The position numbers and the translations under genes were made by a program. DNA of 64,000 bases from JABJOR01 sp965603075 (GTDB taxonomy: Bacteria; Pseudomonadota; Alphaproteobacteria; Rhodospirillales; Casp-alpha2): NCBI GenBank assembly GCA_965603075.1, contig CBFDBO010000001.1, forward strand, positions 303,463-367,462, in the 5' to 3' direction. The notes under the pieces were generated by a model, which saw only the letters and a list, made by a program, of their open reading frames with translations, had not been told where the DNA came from and made no database searches. Below, piece by piece: positions 55,917 to 63,996 of this stretch (positions are counted from its first letter, which is position 1; each line of letters begins with the position of its first letter).

Positions 55917-57916
55917 CAACGCAATCTATTACAGCCAGACGCTCTGGCATGGGGCTCAACCCTTGGCTCATCGCCTGGATTACGGTTCTTGGTGCTACTG
56001 TTTCATTATATTATCTAAAGGATGCAATGCCGTGGGCATTTAAATATCCTAAATCCATGACGTTACCGTTGCGGTTTTGGTTAAACGATATGATGAAATG
56101 GCTCATGAACAGTGCTGATTTCGGTCTGTTTACCTTCAAAGAACTAACCCGATTTCTATCATGGATTATTGAACAACCGTATATCATTGTAAAAAGCTTT
56201 TTATCCACTGGCTTCCTCGAAGGCCAAGGCAGTTACGCTGTCGAAGTCTTCCCAAGAATTTCTTGGGTCGCCATGATTTTTGCTATGGTCATTCTTGGGC
56301 GCTATGCCAAGGATTGGAAGCTGGCTGCATTGGTTGGGGCATGTTTCCTTTATCTCGCCCTCTTTGATATGTGGGATAGCGCGATGTTGACTTTGTCATC
56401 CATCGCTATCGCCGTGCCCTTTGGTGTTATCGGCGGTTTGTTATTGGGTATTGCCGGGTATCGATCGAAAAGGTTTAAATTGATCTTGGTTCCCATACTC
56501 GATTTGATGCAAACCGTTCCTGTATTTGCTTATTTGGTTCCCATCTTAATCATGTTCGGTTTCAGCCCTGTATCGGCGATGATTGCTACCATCATCTATG
56601 CCATTGCCCCCATGGTTCGCATCACGATGATGGCCTTGGAACAGGTTCCCTCTGAGGTTACAGAAGCCGGACGGATGGCAGGCTGTAGTCCCCGTCAACT
56701 GTTGTGGAAAGTTCAGCTCCCCTCTGCCACTCATACACTTATGGTTGGCGTAAACCAAGTTGTTATGCTGTCGCTGAATATGGTCATCATTGCCTCGATG
56801 ATTGGTGCTGGCGGCCTTGGTTTTGATGTTTTAACAGCCCTGAAAAGATTGCGCATTGGCGAAGGATTAGAAGCGGGGCTTGCGATTACATTACTCGCCA
56901 TTGCTCTTGATAGAATTAGCCAAGCGTTAGCCCGTCGCCCTGCCCCTGTGCATGGTGAAGTTGTTGGTACATGGGTACAACGCCACCCTTATTTGCTTAT
57001 GGTACTTGGGGCGATAACAGTCACCTGGATTATGGGCTTATTCCTTCCCAGTATGGACGCGGTTCCCGATGCCATAAAAATTTCAACGGGCACATTTTGG
57101 TCGGACTTAGTGAAATGGATCAATATTAATTATTTTGATCAATTGGACGCTATGAAGAACCTTCTTCTACTGAATGTCATGATCCCTTTTAAGCGGTTCT
57201 TGCTATCGCTGCCTTGGATTGGGGTTGTTGCCATGATTGCTCTGGCGGGACTGCAATTAGGCGGTTGGCGTTTGGCATTACAAACAGGTCTGTTAACCAT
57301 ATTTATTGCCATCGTCGGTCTATGGGCCAAAGCAATGGTAACGGTATATCTGTGTGGCATCGCTGTATTAATCGTTTGTTTGATCGGTATTCCCATTGGC
57401 ATCGTATCTGCCCGCAATGAAAAACTTCATAATATTGTTGCGACCATTATCGATACCCTGCAAACATTACCCAGTTTCGTATACTTGATGCCCGTGGTGA
57501 TGTTATTCCGGGTTGGCGACTTTGCCGCCTTGTTGGCCATTGTAGCCTACGCAATTGTACCCGCCATTCGCTACACCGATCATGGCATTCGAAATGTCCC
57601 TCCACATCTTATAGAAGCCGCAACCCAGGCTGGGTGCACCAAACGTCAAATGTTGTGGAAAGTACAACTTCCTATCGCCGTACCAGAAATTATGTTGGGC
57701 GTTAATCAAACCATCATGATGGCTCTAGCGATGTTGGTTATTACAGCCCTTGTTGGTACCCGTGAACTTGGACAAGAGGTTTACATGGCTCTTGCACGTG
57801 CAGAAACAGGCCGGGGTCTTGTGGCTGGTGTTTGTGTCGCCTTTATCGCCATCATCGCTGATCGTTTGATCGGGGCATGGGCAAAGCGCCGGAAACAAGA
57901 ACTCGGCATAGAATAG
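55913..57916 (+). CDS. tmoV: Fused double permease of the TMAO-type ABC transporter (TmoV-like)
   Basis: A 667-residue inner-membrane protein made of two BPD_transp_1 (ProW-like) permeases in tandem. Each half carries an EAA coupling loop: VTEAGRMAGCSPRQLLWKVQLP (about 240-262, 20-residue core) and the similar EAATQAGCTKRQMLWKVQLP near 565-585. Fusion lets one chain form the whole channel, as I recall for TmoV of Ruegeria. The start overlaps tmoW as ATGA. Substrate TMAO is inferred from tmoX, tdm and tmm. Confidence 0.9.
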   Translation: MTTQSITARRSGMGLNPWLIAWITVLGATVSLYYLKDAMPWAFKYPKSMTLPLRFWLNDMMKWLMNSADFGLFTFKELTRFLSWIIEQPYIIVKSFLSTGFLEGQGSYAVEVFPRISWVAMIFAMVILGRYAKDWKLAALVGACFLYLALFDMWDSAMLTLSSIAIAVPFGVIGGLLLGIAGYRSKRFKLILVPILDLMQTVPVFAYLVPILIMFGFSPVSAMIATIIYAIAPMVRITMMALEQVPSEVTEAGRMAGCSPRQLLWKVQLPSATHTLMVGVNQVVMLSLNMVIIASMIGAGGLGFDVLTALKRLRIGEGLEAGLAITLLAIALDRISQALARRPAPVHGEVVGTWVQRHPYLLMVLGAITVTWIMGLFLPSMDAVPDAIKISTGTFWSDLVKWININYFDQLDAMKNLLLLNVMIPFKRFLLSLPWIGVVAMIALAGLQLGGWRLALQTGLLTIFIAIVGLWAKAMVTVYLCGIAVLIVCLIGIPIGIVSARNEKLHNIVATIIDTLQTLPSFVYLMPVVMLFRVGDFAALLAIVAYAIVPAIRYTDHGIRNVPPHLIEAATQAGCTKRQMLWKVQLPIAVPEIMLGVNQTIMMALAMLVITALVGTRELGQEVYMALARAETGRGLVAGVCVAFIAIIADRLIGAWAKRRKQELGIE

Positions 57917-57946
57917 TAATAGTATTAATTTCTTTTAGAGGTATAG

Positions 57947-58306
57947 ATGTCAAATTCAGAAAAATATGGCGATCAACGCACCGTCACTAATATATTCGAG
58001 ACGGCACTACGCCCCTATGATATGGAAGGCCCCGTCCAAGAAAACATGAGCTACCTTCCACTAACCTTTGACAAGGACGGCGACAAAAAAGGGGTTTATG
58101 TCATTCGCATGGAACCGGGCGCAGAAACCATCGCCCATACCCACACGTTTAACGAAGACTACCTTATCTTAGAAGGTGATTTGATAGAACCCGATGGGCG
58201 CGTGCTGGGGCGCGGTGACTTTGTCCATTACGAGCCCGGTACCTATCACAACTCGCGCACTGAAAATGGTTGCTTCCTCATTGGTTGCGATTGGGGTGGA
58301 AAATAA
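57947..58306 (+). CDS. Small cupin protein
   Basis: A 119-residue single-domain cupin. Metal ligands are probable: His and His in AHTHTFNED with the Glu two residues later (HxHx3E), and a late His in GTYHNS. AGAGG stands about 6 bases before the ATG, and the gene follows tmoV by 30 bases on the same strand, so it may be expressed with the transporter. Known cupins of this size include oxygenases, isomerases and DMSP lyases (DddQ/DddW/DddL), but I see no specific match to those and propose no reaction. Confidence 0.8.
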   Translation: MSNSEKYGDQRTVTNIFETALRPYDMEGPVQENMSYLPLTFDKDGDKKGVYVIRMEPGAETIAHTHTFNEDYLILEGDLIEPDGRVLGRGDFVHYEPGTYHNSRTENGCFLIGCDWGGK

Positions 58307-58344
58307 GTTTGCACCACCGTGCGATAATTTAATCGAGTTCAATT

Positions 58345-58848
58345 ATGACGATCTTTACCGCCATCGATTTTGAAACCGCCGATTATAAGCGCGATAGCGC
58401 CTGCGCTGTTGCGACCGTTACCGTCAAAAACAATAAAATCGTCCATCGCTATGCGCAGCATATTCGCCCTCCCCGTCCAGATTTTATTTTTAGCTACATT
58501 CACGGCATAACGTGGGAAGACGTACAAGATAGTCCGACGTTCTCCGAAATCTGGCCGGACTTAGAAGAGATCATCAATGGCAGCCATTTTCTGGTTGCCC
58601 ATAATGCCCCGTTTGATAAAGGCGTGCTTAATAAATGCTGCGAAGCGGCAGCGATCTCCCCCCCCGACATTCGCTTCGGCTGCACCGTTCGCGCGGCGCG
58701 AAAAGCATGGGGGGAACTGCCTTCACACAAACTAAACGTGGTTAGTGATCATCTTGGTATTGAGCTCCAACACCACGACGCCGCATCGGACGCTGAAGCC
58801 TGTGCAAAAATTGCTATAGCCGCAATTGAACTTGGTGTACTAGTATAA
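58345..58848 (+). CDS. DnaQ-like 3'-5' exonuclease (DEDDh)
   Basis: A 167-residue stand-alone exonuclease of the DnaQ superfamily. The acidic catalytic set is present: DFET (8-11), HNAPFDKGVL near 88 (middle Asp) and HHDAASDAEAC near 142 (His and last Asp; HxAxxDA pattern). It is most like the short proofreading-type or RNase T-like exonucleases that act on DNA or RNA ends. It lies 38 bases after the cupin gene; no functional link to TMAO use is evident. Confidence 0.88.
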   Translation: MTIFTAIDFETADYKRDSACAVATVTVKNNKIVHRYAQHIRPPRPDFIFSYIHGITWEDVQDSPTFSEIWPDLEEIINGSHFLVAHNAPFDKGVLNKCCEAAAISPPDIRFGCTVRAARKAWGELPSHKLNVVSDHLGIELQHHDAASDAEACAKIAIAAIELGVLV

Positions 58849-58859
58849 GAGACGTAAAA

Positions 58860-58868
58860 GGGGGGGGG
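58860..58868 (+). repeat. Run of nine G just upstream of a start codon
   Basis: G9 ends 11 bases before the ATG at 58880 and is the only ribosome-site-like sequence there. Such runs can slip in replication and change translation efficiency. The exact count also depends on sequencing accuracy. Confidence 0.75.
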
Positions 58869-58879
58869 TATTTTTAGCT

Positions 58880-59599
58880 ATGGATTTTTCAACACTCAAT
58901 GTTACTTGGTATGATATTTTTGGATTAATCGGGGTCATAGTATACATATCCTCTTATTTCTCCCTACAAGCAGGAATTGTTAAGGGAGAAGGTTATTTAT
59001 ATGCCAGTTTAAATACAGTGGCAGCAACGTGTGTTTTGCTTAGCTTAGTCAACAACTTCAACCTGTCCTCAACAATTATACAAGTGACCTACATCGCCAT
59101 CAGTATTTTTGGTATGACGCGCTTTTATTTATTATCCCATAAGATCGAATTCAATAGCGAAGAAAGAGCATTCTTAAGCATTGCAGCCCCGAACTTACAG
59201 AAGCTGCATGCGCGTAAATTACTCGATTTGGGAAACTGGCAAACCACCGAAGTTGAATTCCCCCTGACCAACGAAGGCGAAACTATAACCCATCTTCATT
59301 TTTTATTAGATGGTGAGGCAGCAGTATCCGTATCGGGCAAAAGGATTGCTAACTTAGACGCTTGTTCTTTGGTGGGGGAAATCTCTTATTTATCTAAAAT
59401 GCCCGCCTCCGCGTCCGTTACCCTAACCAAACCATCGCGTCTGTTTTCCATAGACACGGCAATTTTGGACAAATTCCTGATCCGCAACCAACAGGTTCGA
59501 AGTGAACTGGAAGCCAGTATCGCCAACCAAATCAGCGGGAAACTCATCCGCGCCAACAAAACGTTATTGGCACAAGTAGAGGGTACAACAGGTAATTAA
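58880..59599 (+). CDS. Membrane protein with C-terminal cNMP-binding-like domain
   Basis: A 239-residue protein with three predicted transmembrane helices in the first 90 residues (starting DIFGLIGVIVYISSY, YASLNTVAATCVLLSLV and IIQVTYIAISIFGMT), like the CBU_0592 membrane module. A cytoplasmic beta-roll follows (about 110-225) with EGETITHLHFLLDGEAAVSVSG and a phosphate-cassette-like LVGEISYLSKMPASASV. The order recalls Popeye-type proteins that bind cyclic nucleotides; the Arg of a classical cAMP cassette is not obvious. Function unknown. The stop overlaps the convergent iolB stop by 4 bases. Confidence 0.75.
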   Translation: MDFSTLNVTWYDIFGLIGVIVYISSYFSLQAGIVKGEGYLYASLNTVAATCVLLSLVNNFNLSSTIIQVTYIAISIFGMTRFYLLSHKIEFNSEERAFLSIAAPNLQKLHARKLLDLGNWQTTEVEFPLTNEGETITHLHFLLDGEAAVSVSGKRIANLDACSLVGEISYLSKMPASASVTLTKPSRLFSIDTAILDKFLIRNQQVRSELEASIANQISGKLIRANKTLLAQVEGTTGN

Positions 59600-60420
59600 T
59601 CTTCTACTTGATTGTTAGGTTGATGGGCAATCCAGTCGTGATCAGGATCATTTTGAAAATGCCATTCTCGAATGGGGCCCGCCATAACATTTAAGTAGTA
59701 TAGGTCATACCCATGGGGGGCACCGACAGGGTGATATCCCCGTGGCACCATAACCACATCGCCATCTTCAACGGACATGGTTTCGTCCAATGAGCGATCA
59801 TCGGTATAGACCCGCTGGAAGGCAAACCCCTGTGATGGATTTAAGCGGTGATAATAGGTTTCTTCCAGATTGGTTTCCCGTGGCAAATCGTCCGTATCAT
59901 GCTTGTGAGGTGGATAGCTGGACCAGTTTCCACCCGGCGTAATAACCTCTACCACCAGAAGGCTATCGGCGGGAGCGTTATCGGGCAAAATATTACAAAC
60001 GTGGCGAACATTGGTGCCTGTTCCACGGGTTTCTCGGCTCATATCACCCGGCGTAATCAAACGAGCCTTGTGTCCCCCTTTGCCCGGTGCACTGCACACA
60101 GCCAATGTGAGTTCTGAAACTGCCGTAACGCTATATTCTGAATTATTCGGCACATAAACAGCATGGGGTGCTGAGCCATCAAAAATAGATTTGCGCTCCC
60201 CAATATTTATAAATTTATCTTCACCCGCGATAATCGTTGCTGTGCCGGTCACCATAACCAGACATATTTCTCGATCATCCGTATCATTGGTTATCGTATC
60301 ACCTGGTTTCATATTATAGAGCTCAAAACCAACATATCCCCATTGAGCCGTTTGCGGTGTAATACAATGAACGCGCCCGTCTTGATTTGGGGCTTGAGGT
60401 TTTACCAATAGATGACTCAT
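59596..60420 (-). CDS. iolB: 5-deoxy-glucuronate isomerase
   Basis: Isomerises 5-deoxy-D-glucuronate to 2-deoxy-5-keto-D-gluconate in myo-inositol catabolism. The 274 residues form a bicupin. Metal ligands are visible in the second cupin: His, His and Glu in PPHKHDTDDLPRETNLEETYYH, and a His in PRGYHPVGAPHGY. It follows iolC on the same strand by 29 bases, and its product is the substrate of IolC. Confidence 0.95.
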   Translation of the reverse strand: MSHLLVKPQAPNQDGRVHCITPQTAQWGYVGFELYNMKPGDTITNDTDDREICLVMVTGTATIIAGEDKFINIGERKSIFDGSAPHAVYVPNNSEYSVTAVSELTLAVCSAPGKGGHKARLITPGDMSRETRGTGTNVRHVCNILPDNAPADSLLVVEVITPGGNWSSYPPHKHDTDDLPRETNLEETYYHRLNPSQGFAFQRVYTDDRSLDETMSVEDGDVVMVPRGYHPVGAPHGYDLYYLNVMAGPIREWHFQNDPDHDWIAHQPNNQVED

Positions 60421-60449
60421 GATTTAAATCTCACTTTTAAAGTTACCAT

Positions 60450-62363
60450 TTATGGATGCCGTAAGTTACGCCATGTTTGAAGTAATGTTCTATAATTATT
60501 AGCGACCATTGCAGCTGCCTCTGCATCGTTTATTTCATCTTTGAACCATTTTTCGGCGGCTGTATAGAATACACTTCGACCAACAGCAAATCCCTTGCAG
60601 ATAGGAGCGTCCGCACCCAAGGCAAAGTCCTTCGCTAATTCTTCAATTGGTGCATTAAGCCCTAACATGACAACCCCGCGACAATAGGGATCATATTTAT
60701 TAATTAACTTTTCTATCATGTTCCAAGCGTCCGGTGATTTAGGGGGGCTCAATTTCCACCAATCAGGCATGATACCATGATCATAAAATTCTGTCATAGC
60801 TTCAATAATAGCGGTTGCGTTATCAAGATCATCAAGATCATTGGTTGGTAGAATAATTTCCAACAAAAGCTCATGGTCTGTAGACAGACATGCTTCATAC
60901 AAATTTTTAACCGAGCGCAACTGACTTGTTTTCATGGTTTCATTATCATTTGGATGATAATGCACAAGACACTTGGCAACATGACTTTCAGGCCAATTTT
61001 TCAAGGTTGCCGAGATATTATCACCCGCTTCAAATGCCAATGGTCTAGAGCCCGGAAGTTCCACTGGACGCGCGATCCAGTTTTCACCATCACTGAGGGC
61101 CGCTAGGGTATCAAAGCCATATTTATCATCGATGATAAATCCAAGACCTTGGCTGCTTTCAGTGACGGTTTTAACCCCTTCAGCAATGATTCGTTTAAAC
61201 CGGGTAATCGCTTCAACACTTTTATTGTTTCCATCAATCATGTCTTCGAATTGCTGACGGTGATCAAAAGCGATGGCACAAACTTCCGTAAATTCTTTTT
61301 TCCGATTTGTCGTGCGGTGAATATGCGATAATCGTTTATCATCACGCAATCTAGTTTCAGTGCTGCCATTGGTTAAGAAATCTTGCATTTCAATCCAGCT
61401 TGGAATTGCCGGGGAGCACCCGTGACGAGACACCACAATGGCACCAGCAGCATTACCATATTCACAGCACGTTTCCCACGACTCACCCTTGACCCAGCCC
61501 CTTAAAAAACCACTCATGAAGCCATCACCGGCCCCCAGAGTGTTAAACACTTCGACTTCGCGCCCCTGGACCCAAATGCCATCATCAAGGTTGTCAGGGA
61601 TATCATCAGGAAAAACAACGCAACCCATAGGCCCTCGTTTAACAACAATGGCACCAACACTTAAAGACCGGAGAGTTTTAACCGCTTCAATTGTATTGGT
61701 CGATCCACCCGCAATATGGATTTCTTCTTCGGTTCCAACGATCAAGTCGCAATCGGGAATAATGGTTTGCACGTGTTTTGTTACATCGGCTGATTCAATA
61801 AATCTGTTCTCACCATCGCCGTGTGAGGTTAGCCCCCAAGCAACGGGTCGGTAATCAATATCAAAAACAACTTTGGTATCTGATTGTTTGGCATACTTTA
61901 TGGCGGCGCGACTGGCGGCTTCTACACGGGGTTGCGAAAAATGCGTTCCCGTAACAACAATAGATTTAGCAGAGGCTATGTAATTTTTATCGATATGTTC
62001 GAGCTCGATACCCATATCGGCACAGTTTTCACGATAAAATATATGGGGGAAAGTTTGTAAATCCCGAATGCCCAAAATGACCAGTGCGGATAACCGATCG
62101 GGGTCTGTTGTAACGTGCGATACATCGACCCCTTCATCAATCAATTGTTGGCGGATAAAGCGCCCCATTTGCTCGTCGCCCACTCGGGTAATCAAACCGC
62201 TTTTAAGACCAAGGCGTGATGATCCGACCGCAATATTTGTGGCACAACCACCAATATATTTGGCGAAGGATTGCATATCTTCTAATCGTCCGCCGACTTG
62301 TTCACCATAGAGATCGACGCTAGAGCGTCCTATACAAATGACATCGAGTTGACGGTCTACCAT
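60450..62363 (-). CDS. iolC: 5-dehydro-2-deoxygluconokinase fused to a DUF2090 domain
   Basis: Phosphorylates 2-deoxy-5-keto-gluconate, the step after IolB. The 637 residues are a PfkB kinase (about 1-325) with GGCATNIAVGSSRLG near 38, and NTLGAGDGFMSGFLRG, where the catalytic Asp lies in GAGD. A C-terminal DUF2090 TIM-barrel follows (about 345-637; CAIAFDHRQQF, LVHYHPND, PICKGFAVGRSVF). DUF2090 resembles class I aldolases and may supply the IolJ-type aldolase step, which is inferred. AGGA lies 8 bases before the ATG. No separate iolJ, iolD, iolE or iolG is in the window. Confidence 0.94.
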   Translation of the reverse strand: MVDRQLDVICIGRSSVDLYGEQVGGRLEDMQSFAKYIGGCATNIAVGSSRLGLKSGLITRVGDEQMGRFIRQQLIDEGVDVSHVTTDPDRLSALVILGIRDLQTFPHIFYRENCADMGIELEHIDKNYIASAKSIVVTGTHFSQPRVEAASRAAIKYAKQSDTKVVFDIDYRPVAWGLTSHGDGENRFIESADVTKHVQTIIPDCDLIVGTEEEIHIAGGSTNTIEAVKTLRSLSVGAIVVKRGPMGCVVFPDDIPDNLDDGIWVQGREVEVFNTLGAGDGFMSGFLRGWVKGESWETCCEYGNAAGAIVVSRHGCSPAIPSWIEMQDFLTNGSTETRLRDDKRLSHIHRTTNRKKEFTEVCAIAFDHRQQFEDMIDGNNKSVEAITRFKRIIAEGVKTVTESSQGLGFIIDDKYGFDTLAALSDGENWIARPVELPGSRPLAFEAGDNISATLKNWPESHVAKCLVHYHPNDNETMKTSQLRSVKNLYEACLSTDHELLLEIILPTNDLDDLDNATAIIEAMTEFYDHGIMPDWWKLSPPKSPDAWNMIEKLINKYDPYCRGVVMLGLNAPIEELAKDFALGADAPICKGFAVGRSVFYTAAEKWFKDEINDAEAAAMVANNYRTLLQTWRNLRHP

Positions 62364-62380
62364 CGTGAATAATCCTAATT

Positions 62381-63205
62381 TTAATTTGCTGATTGTTCGA
62401 AAGACTGCCCCACGCCAACCACCAAACTTTGCGCAAGACAGATTGGGGCAACCAATGTATGAAACGCCTGATTGGGTCCATCCTGAATTTCAAAACTTAC
62501 GGCACTTTGTGATGCAAGGGGGCTTAGGGGGCTATCTGTTATCGCAATTGTGTTCATGCCTTTACCCGACAATGTGCCGACCAATTCAGAAACGATAGGT
62601 GTATAGGGCGCAAAGCTTATGGCGATTACGGCATCTTGTGGTTCAACCCGGGCAATTTGATGACGGATCATTCCACCCGCACCATCGGCAAGAATGCACC
62701 GGACTTCCAATCGGGAAAGCGCGTAATGTAAATAATGCGCAACGGCGAATGAACGACCTTGCGCCAATAAATGGACATCACGAGCATTTCGTAAGATCTC
62801 AACGGCTTGATTTAACTTAACGGGCGGTGTGTTCAGCTTTAAAAGTTCCAGAGATTCGATCCCTGCATGGCTAAAGTTATCCAGAATTGATGCAACCCCA
62901 TCCCGTCCTTCATTATGGAGAGACTGGATCCTCTCTCTGTAGCTAGCGGTGTTTTCCACGAGGCGGGTTTTAAAGATTTGCTGTAAATCAGAAAACCCAT
63001 CATATCCAAAAGCTTTAGCGAACCGAACAATGGTTGATGGTGGTACTTCGGCTTTGCGGGCAACCGTTGTTACCGTTTCCAGAGCTAGAACATCCGCATT
63101 ATCCAAAGAGAACCGGCCAAATTTCTTTAATTGACGCGGTAAGCCTTCATATTCTGCCGCAATGGCAGATGTCAGGCCTTGATATGTATCGGGTGCGGTT
63201 TCCAT
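62381..63205 (-). CDS. RpiR/MurR-family regulator of the inositol genes
   Basis: Transcription factor of 274 residues with an N-terminal HTH_6 domain (about 1-80, ATTVARKAEVPPSTIVRFAKAFGYDGFSDLQ pattern) and a C-terminal SIS sugar-phosphate domain (about 120-260, VHLLAQGRSFAVAHYLHYAL). RpiR-type IolR proteins repress inositol genes and respond to a phosphorylated intermediate. It is first in the operon, 17 bases before iolC, so it likely controls its own operon. A palindrome upstream (63334-63358) is a candidate binding site. Confidence 0.92.
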   Translation of the reverse strand: METAPDTYQGLTSAIAAEYEGLPRQLKKFGRFSLDNADVLALETVTTVARKAEVPPSTIVRFAKAFGYDGFSDLQQIFKTRLVENTASYRERIQSLHNEGRDGVASILDNFSHAGIESLELLKLNTPPVKLNQAVEILRNARDVHLLAQGRSFAVAHYLHYALSRLEVRCILADGAGGMIRHQIARVEPQDAVIAISFAPYTPIVSELVGTLSGKGMNTIAITDSPLSPLASQSAVSFEIQDGPNQAFHTLVAPICLAQSLVVGVGQSFEQSAN

Positions 63206-63333
63206 GCGTCTCTCAAAAGTTTTATTAATATCGTGCTGCCTGTCTATTTTTTATGTTCTGGAGGGTTAAATACAGACCTCAAGAATGTGGTTAAATATCC
63301 ACCTACCGACGGGATAATTTATATGAACATAAT

Positions 63334-63358
63334 TTTTCATTATTTACAATAATGAAAA
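63334..63358. promoter_or_regulatory. Perfect 11-base inverted repeat upstream of the rpiR-type gene
   Basis: TTTTCATTATT, three bases, AATAATGAAAA; about 130 bases before the regulator's start. The symmetry suits a dimeric regulator. The regulator itself is the obvious candidate, but no consensus for it is known to me. Confidence 0.45.
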
Positions 63359-63598
63359 TTACCATCCAAAATAATTTAAAACATGCACGTAAGAAAAGAC
63401 AATGCCTACAAAATTGATTTTATCGGAGCAGGCATGATGGGACATATTCCAACATAAAAGATACAAACAATTTCGATTATTTATTCAGTGAATAATATTT
63501 AATAAAACCATCAAAAGCGAAAAGTTAGGTGACCGGCAATAACTGATCATGTTTAAATAATGCGTCGTTCAGTTGAAGTATATCGCGAGATATGTGGA

Positions 63599-63794
63599 AG
63601 GGCCTAAAACGAGCCCTACCTTTAATACCCACCATTAGAACCGTAAGATTTCCGACTTACCGCTGAGCGGCGTTTAGTGCCTTTGCTTCTGGTGCAGCAT
63701 AGCAAAAACTATCTCAATAATCACCACCCCCATATTGAATCCCGCCGGATGGAGCGGCGAGTACCAAACACTCTCGCTCAAATTTTTTTATTTT
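63599..63794 (+). ncRNA. Candidate structured small RNA
   Basis: About 190 bases, richer in GC than the flanks, with successive potential hairpins on the plus strand: AGGGC/GCCCT (63599-63617), GTAAG/CTTAC (63643-63660), CCGC/GCGG (63660-63670), TTTGC/GCAAA (about 63682-63707), CCGC/GCGG (about 63743-63758). A terminal stem follows (GAGCG..GAG with CTC.CGCTC), then T7-A-T4. I cannot match it to 6S, tmRNA, SRP or a known riboswitch. The end as a terminator is the firmest part; the 5' end is a guess. Confidence 0.35.
63752..63794 (+). terminator. Terminator-like hairpin at the end of the candidate RNA
   Basis: GAGCG (63752-63756) and GAG (63759-63761) pair with CTC (63771-63773) and CGCTC (63775-63779), loop of nine bases, then AAA and TTTTTTTATTTT. 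No protein gene ends here on the plus strand. Confidence 0.6.
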
Positions 63795-63964
63795 CCAATT
63801 GGTAATATTTTTAAAATCAACATACATAACATCGACGTTGTTAATGAGTGTTACATTTACTTTCAAATATACATAAGCAAGTCTGCTTCTCACCTTTAAG
63901 CAGTCGTTAGAATTTGAAAATTAATTTCATTTGAAATATGTCTGCATGTCACTCCAAAGCAGAC

Positions 63965-63996
63965 ATTTTCGGAGGCTGTTAAACACTTCCGAAAAT
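63965..63996. repeat. Inverted repeat at the right edge
   Basis: ATTTTCGGA (63965-63973) and TCCGAAAAT (63988-63996), a perfect 9-base stem with a 14-base loop. Directly to its left is GTCTGC/GCAGAC (63940-63964). What it belongs to lies beyond the window. Confidence 0.5.

Noticed and set aside
53763..57916. Plain glycine betaine/proline transporter
   Set aside because: The general family is the same, but the fused permease and divergence from tdm-tmm favour TMAO. Specificity remains inferred.
63657..63893. Minus-strand frame starting GTG with one in-frame TGA (63716-63714) and sensible-looking peptide on both sides, suggesting a selenoprotein or read-through
   Set aside because: No ribosome site, no stem-loop of SECIS type recognised, no known family, and the region is better explained as structured RNA or non-coding DNA.
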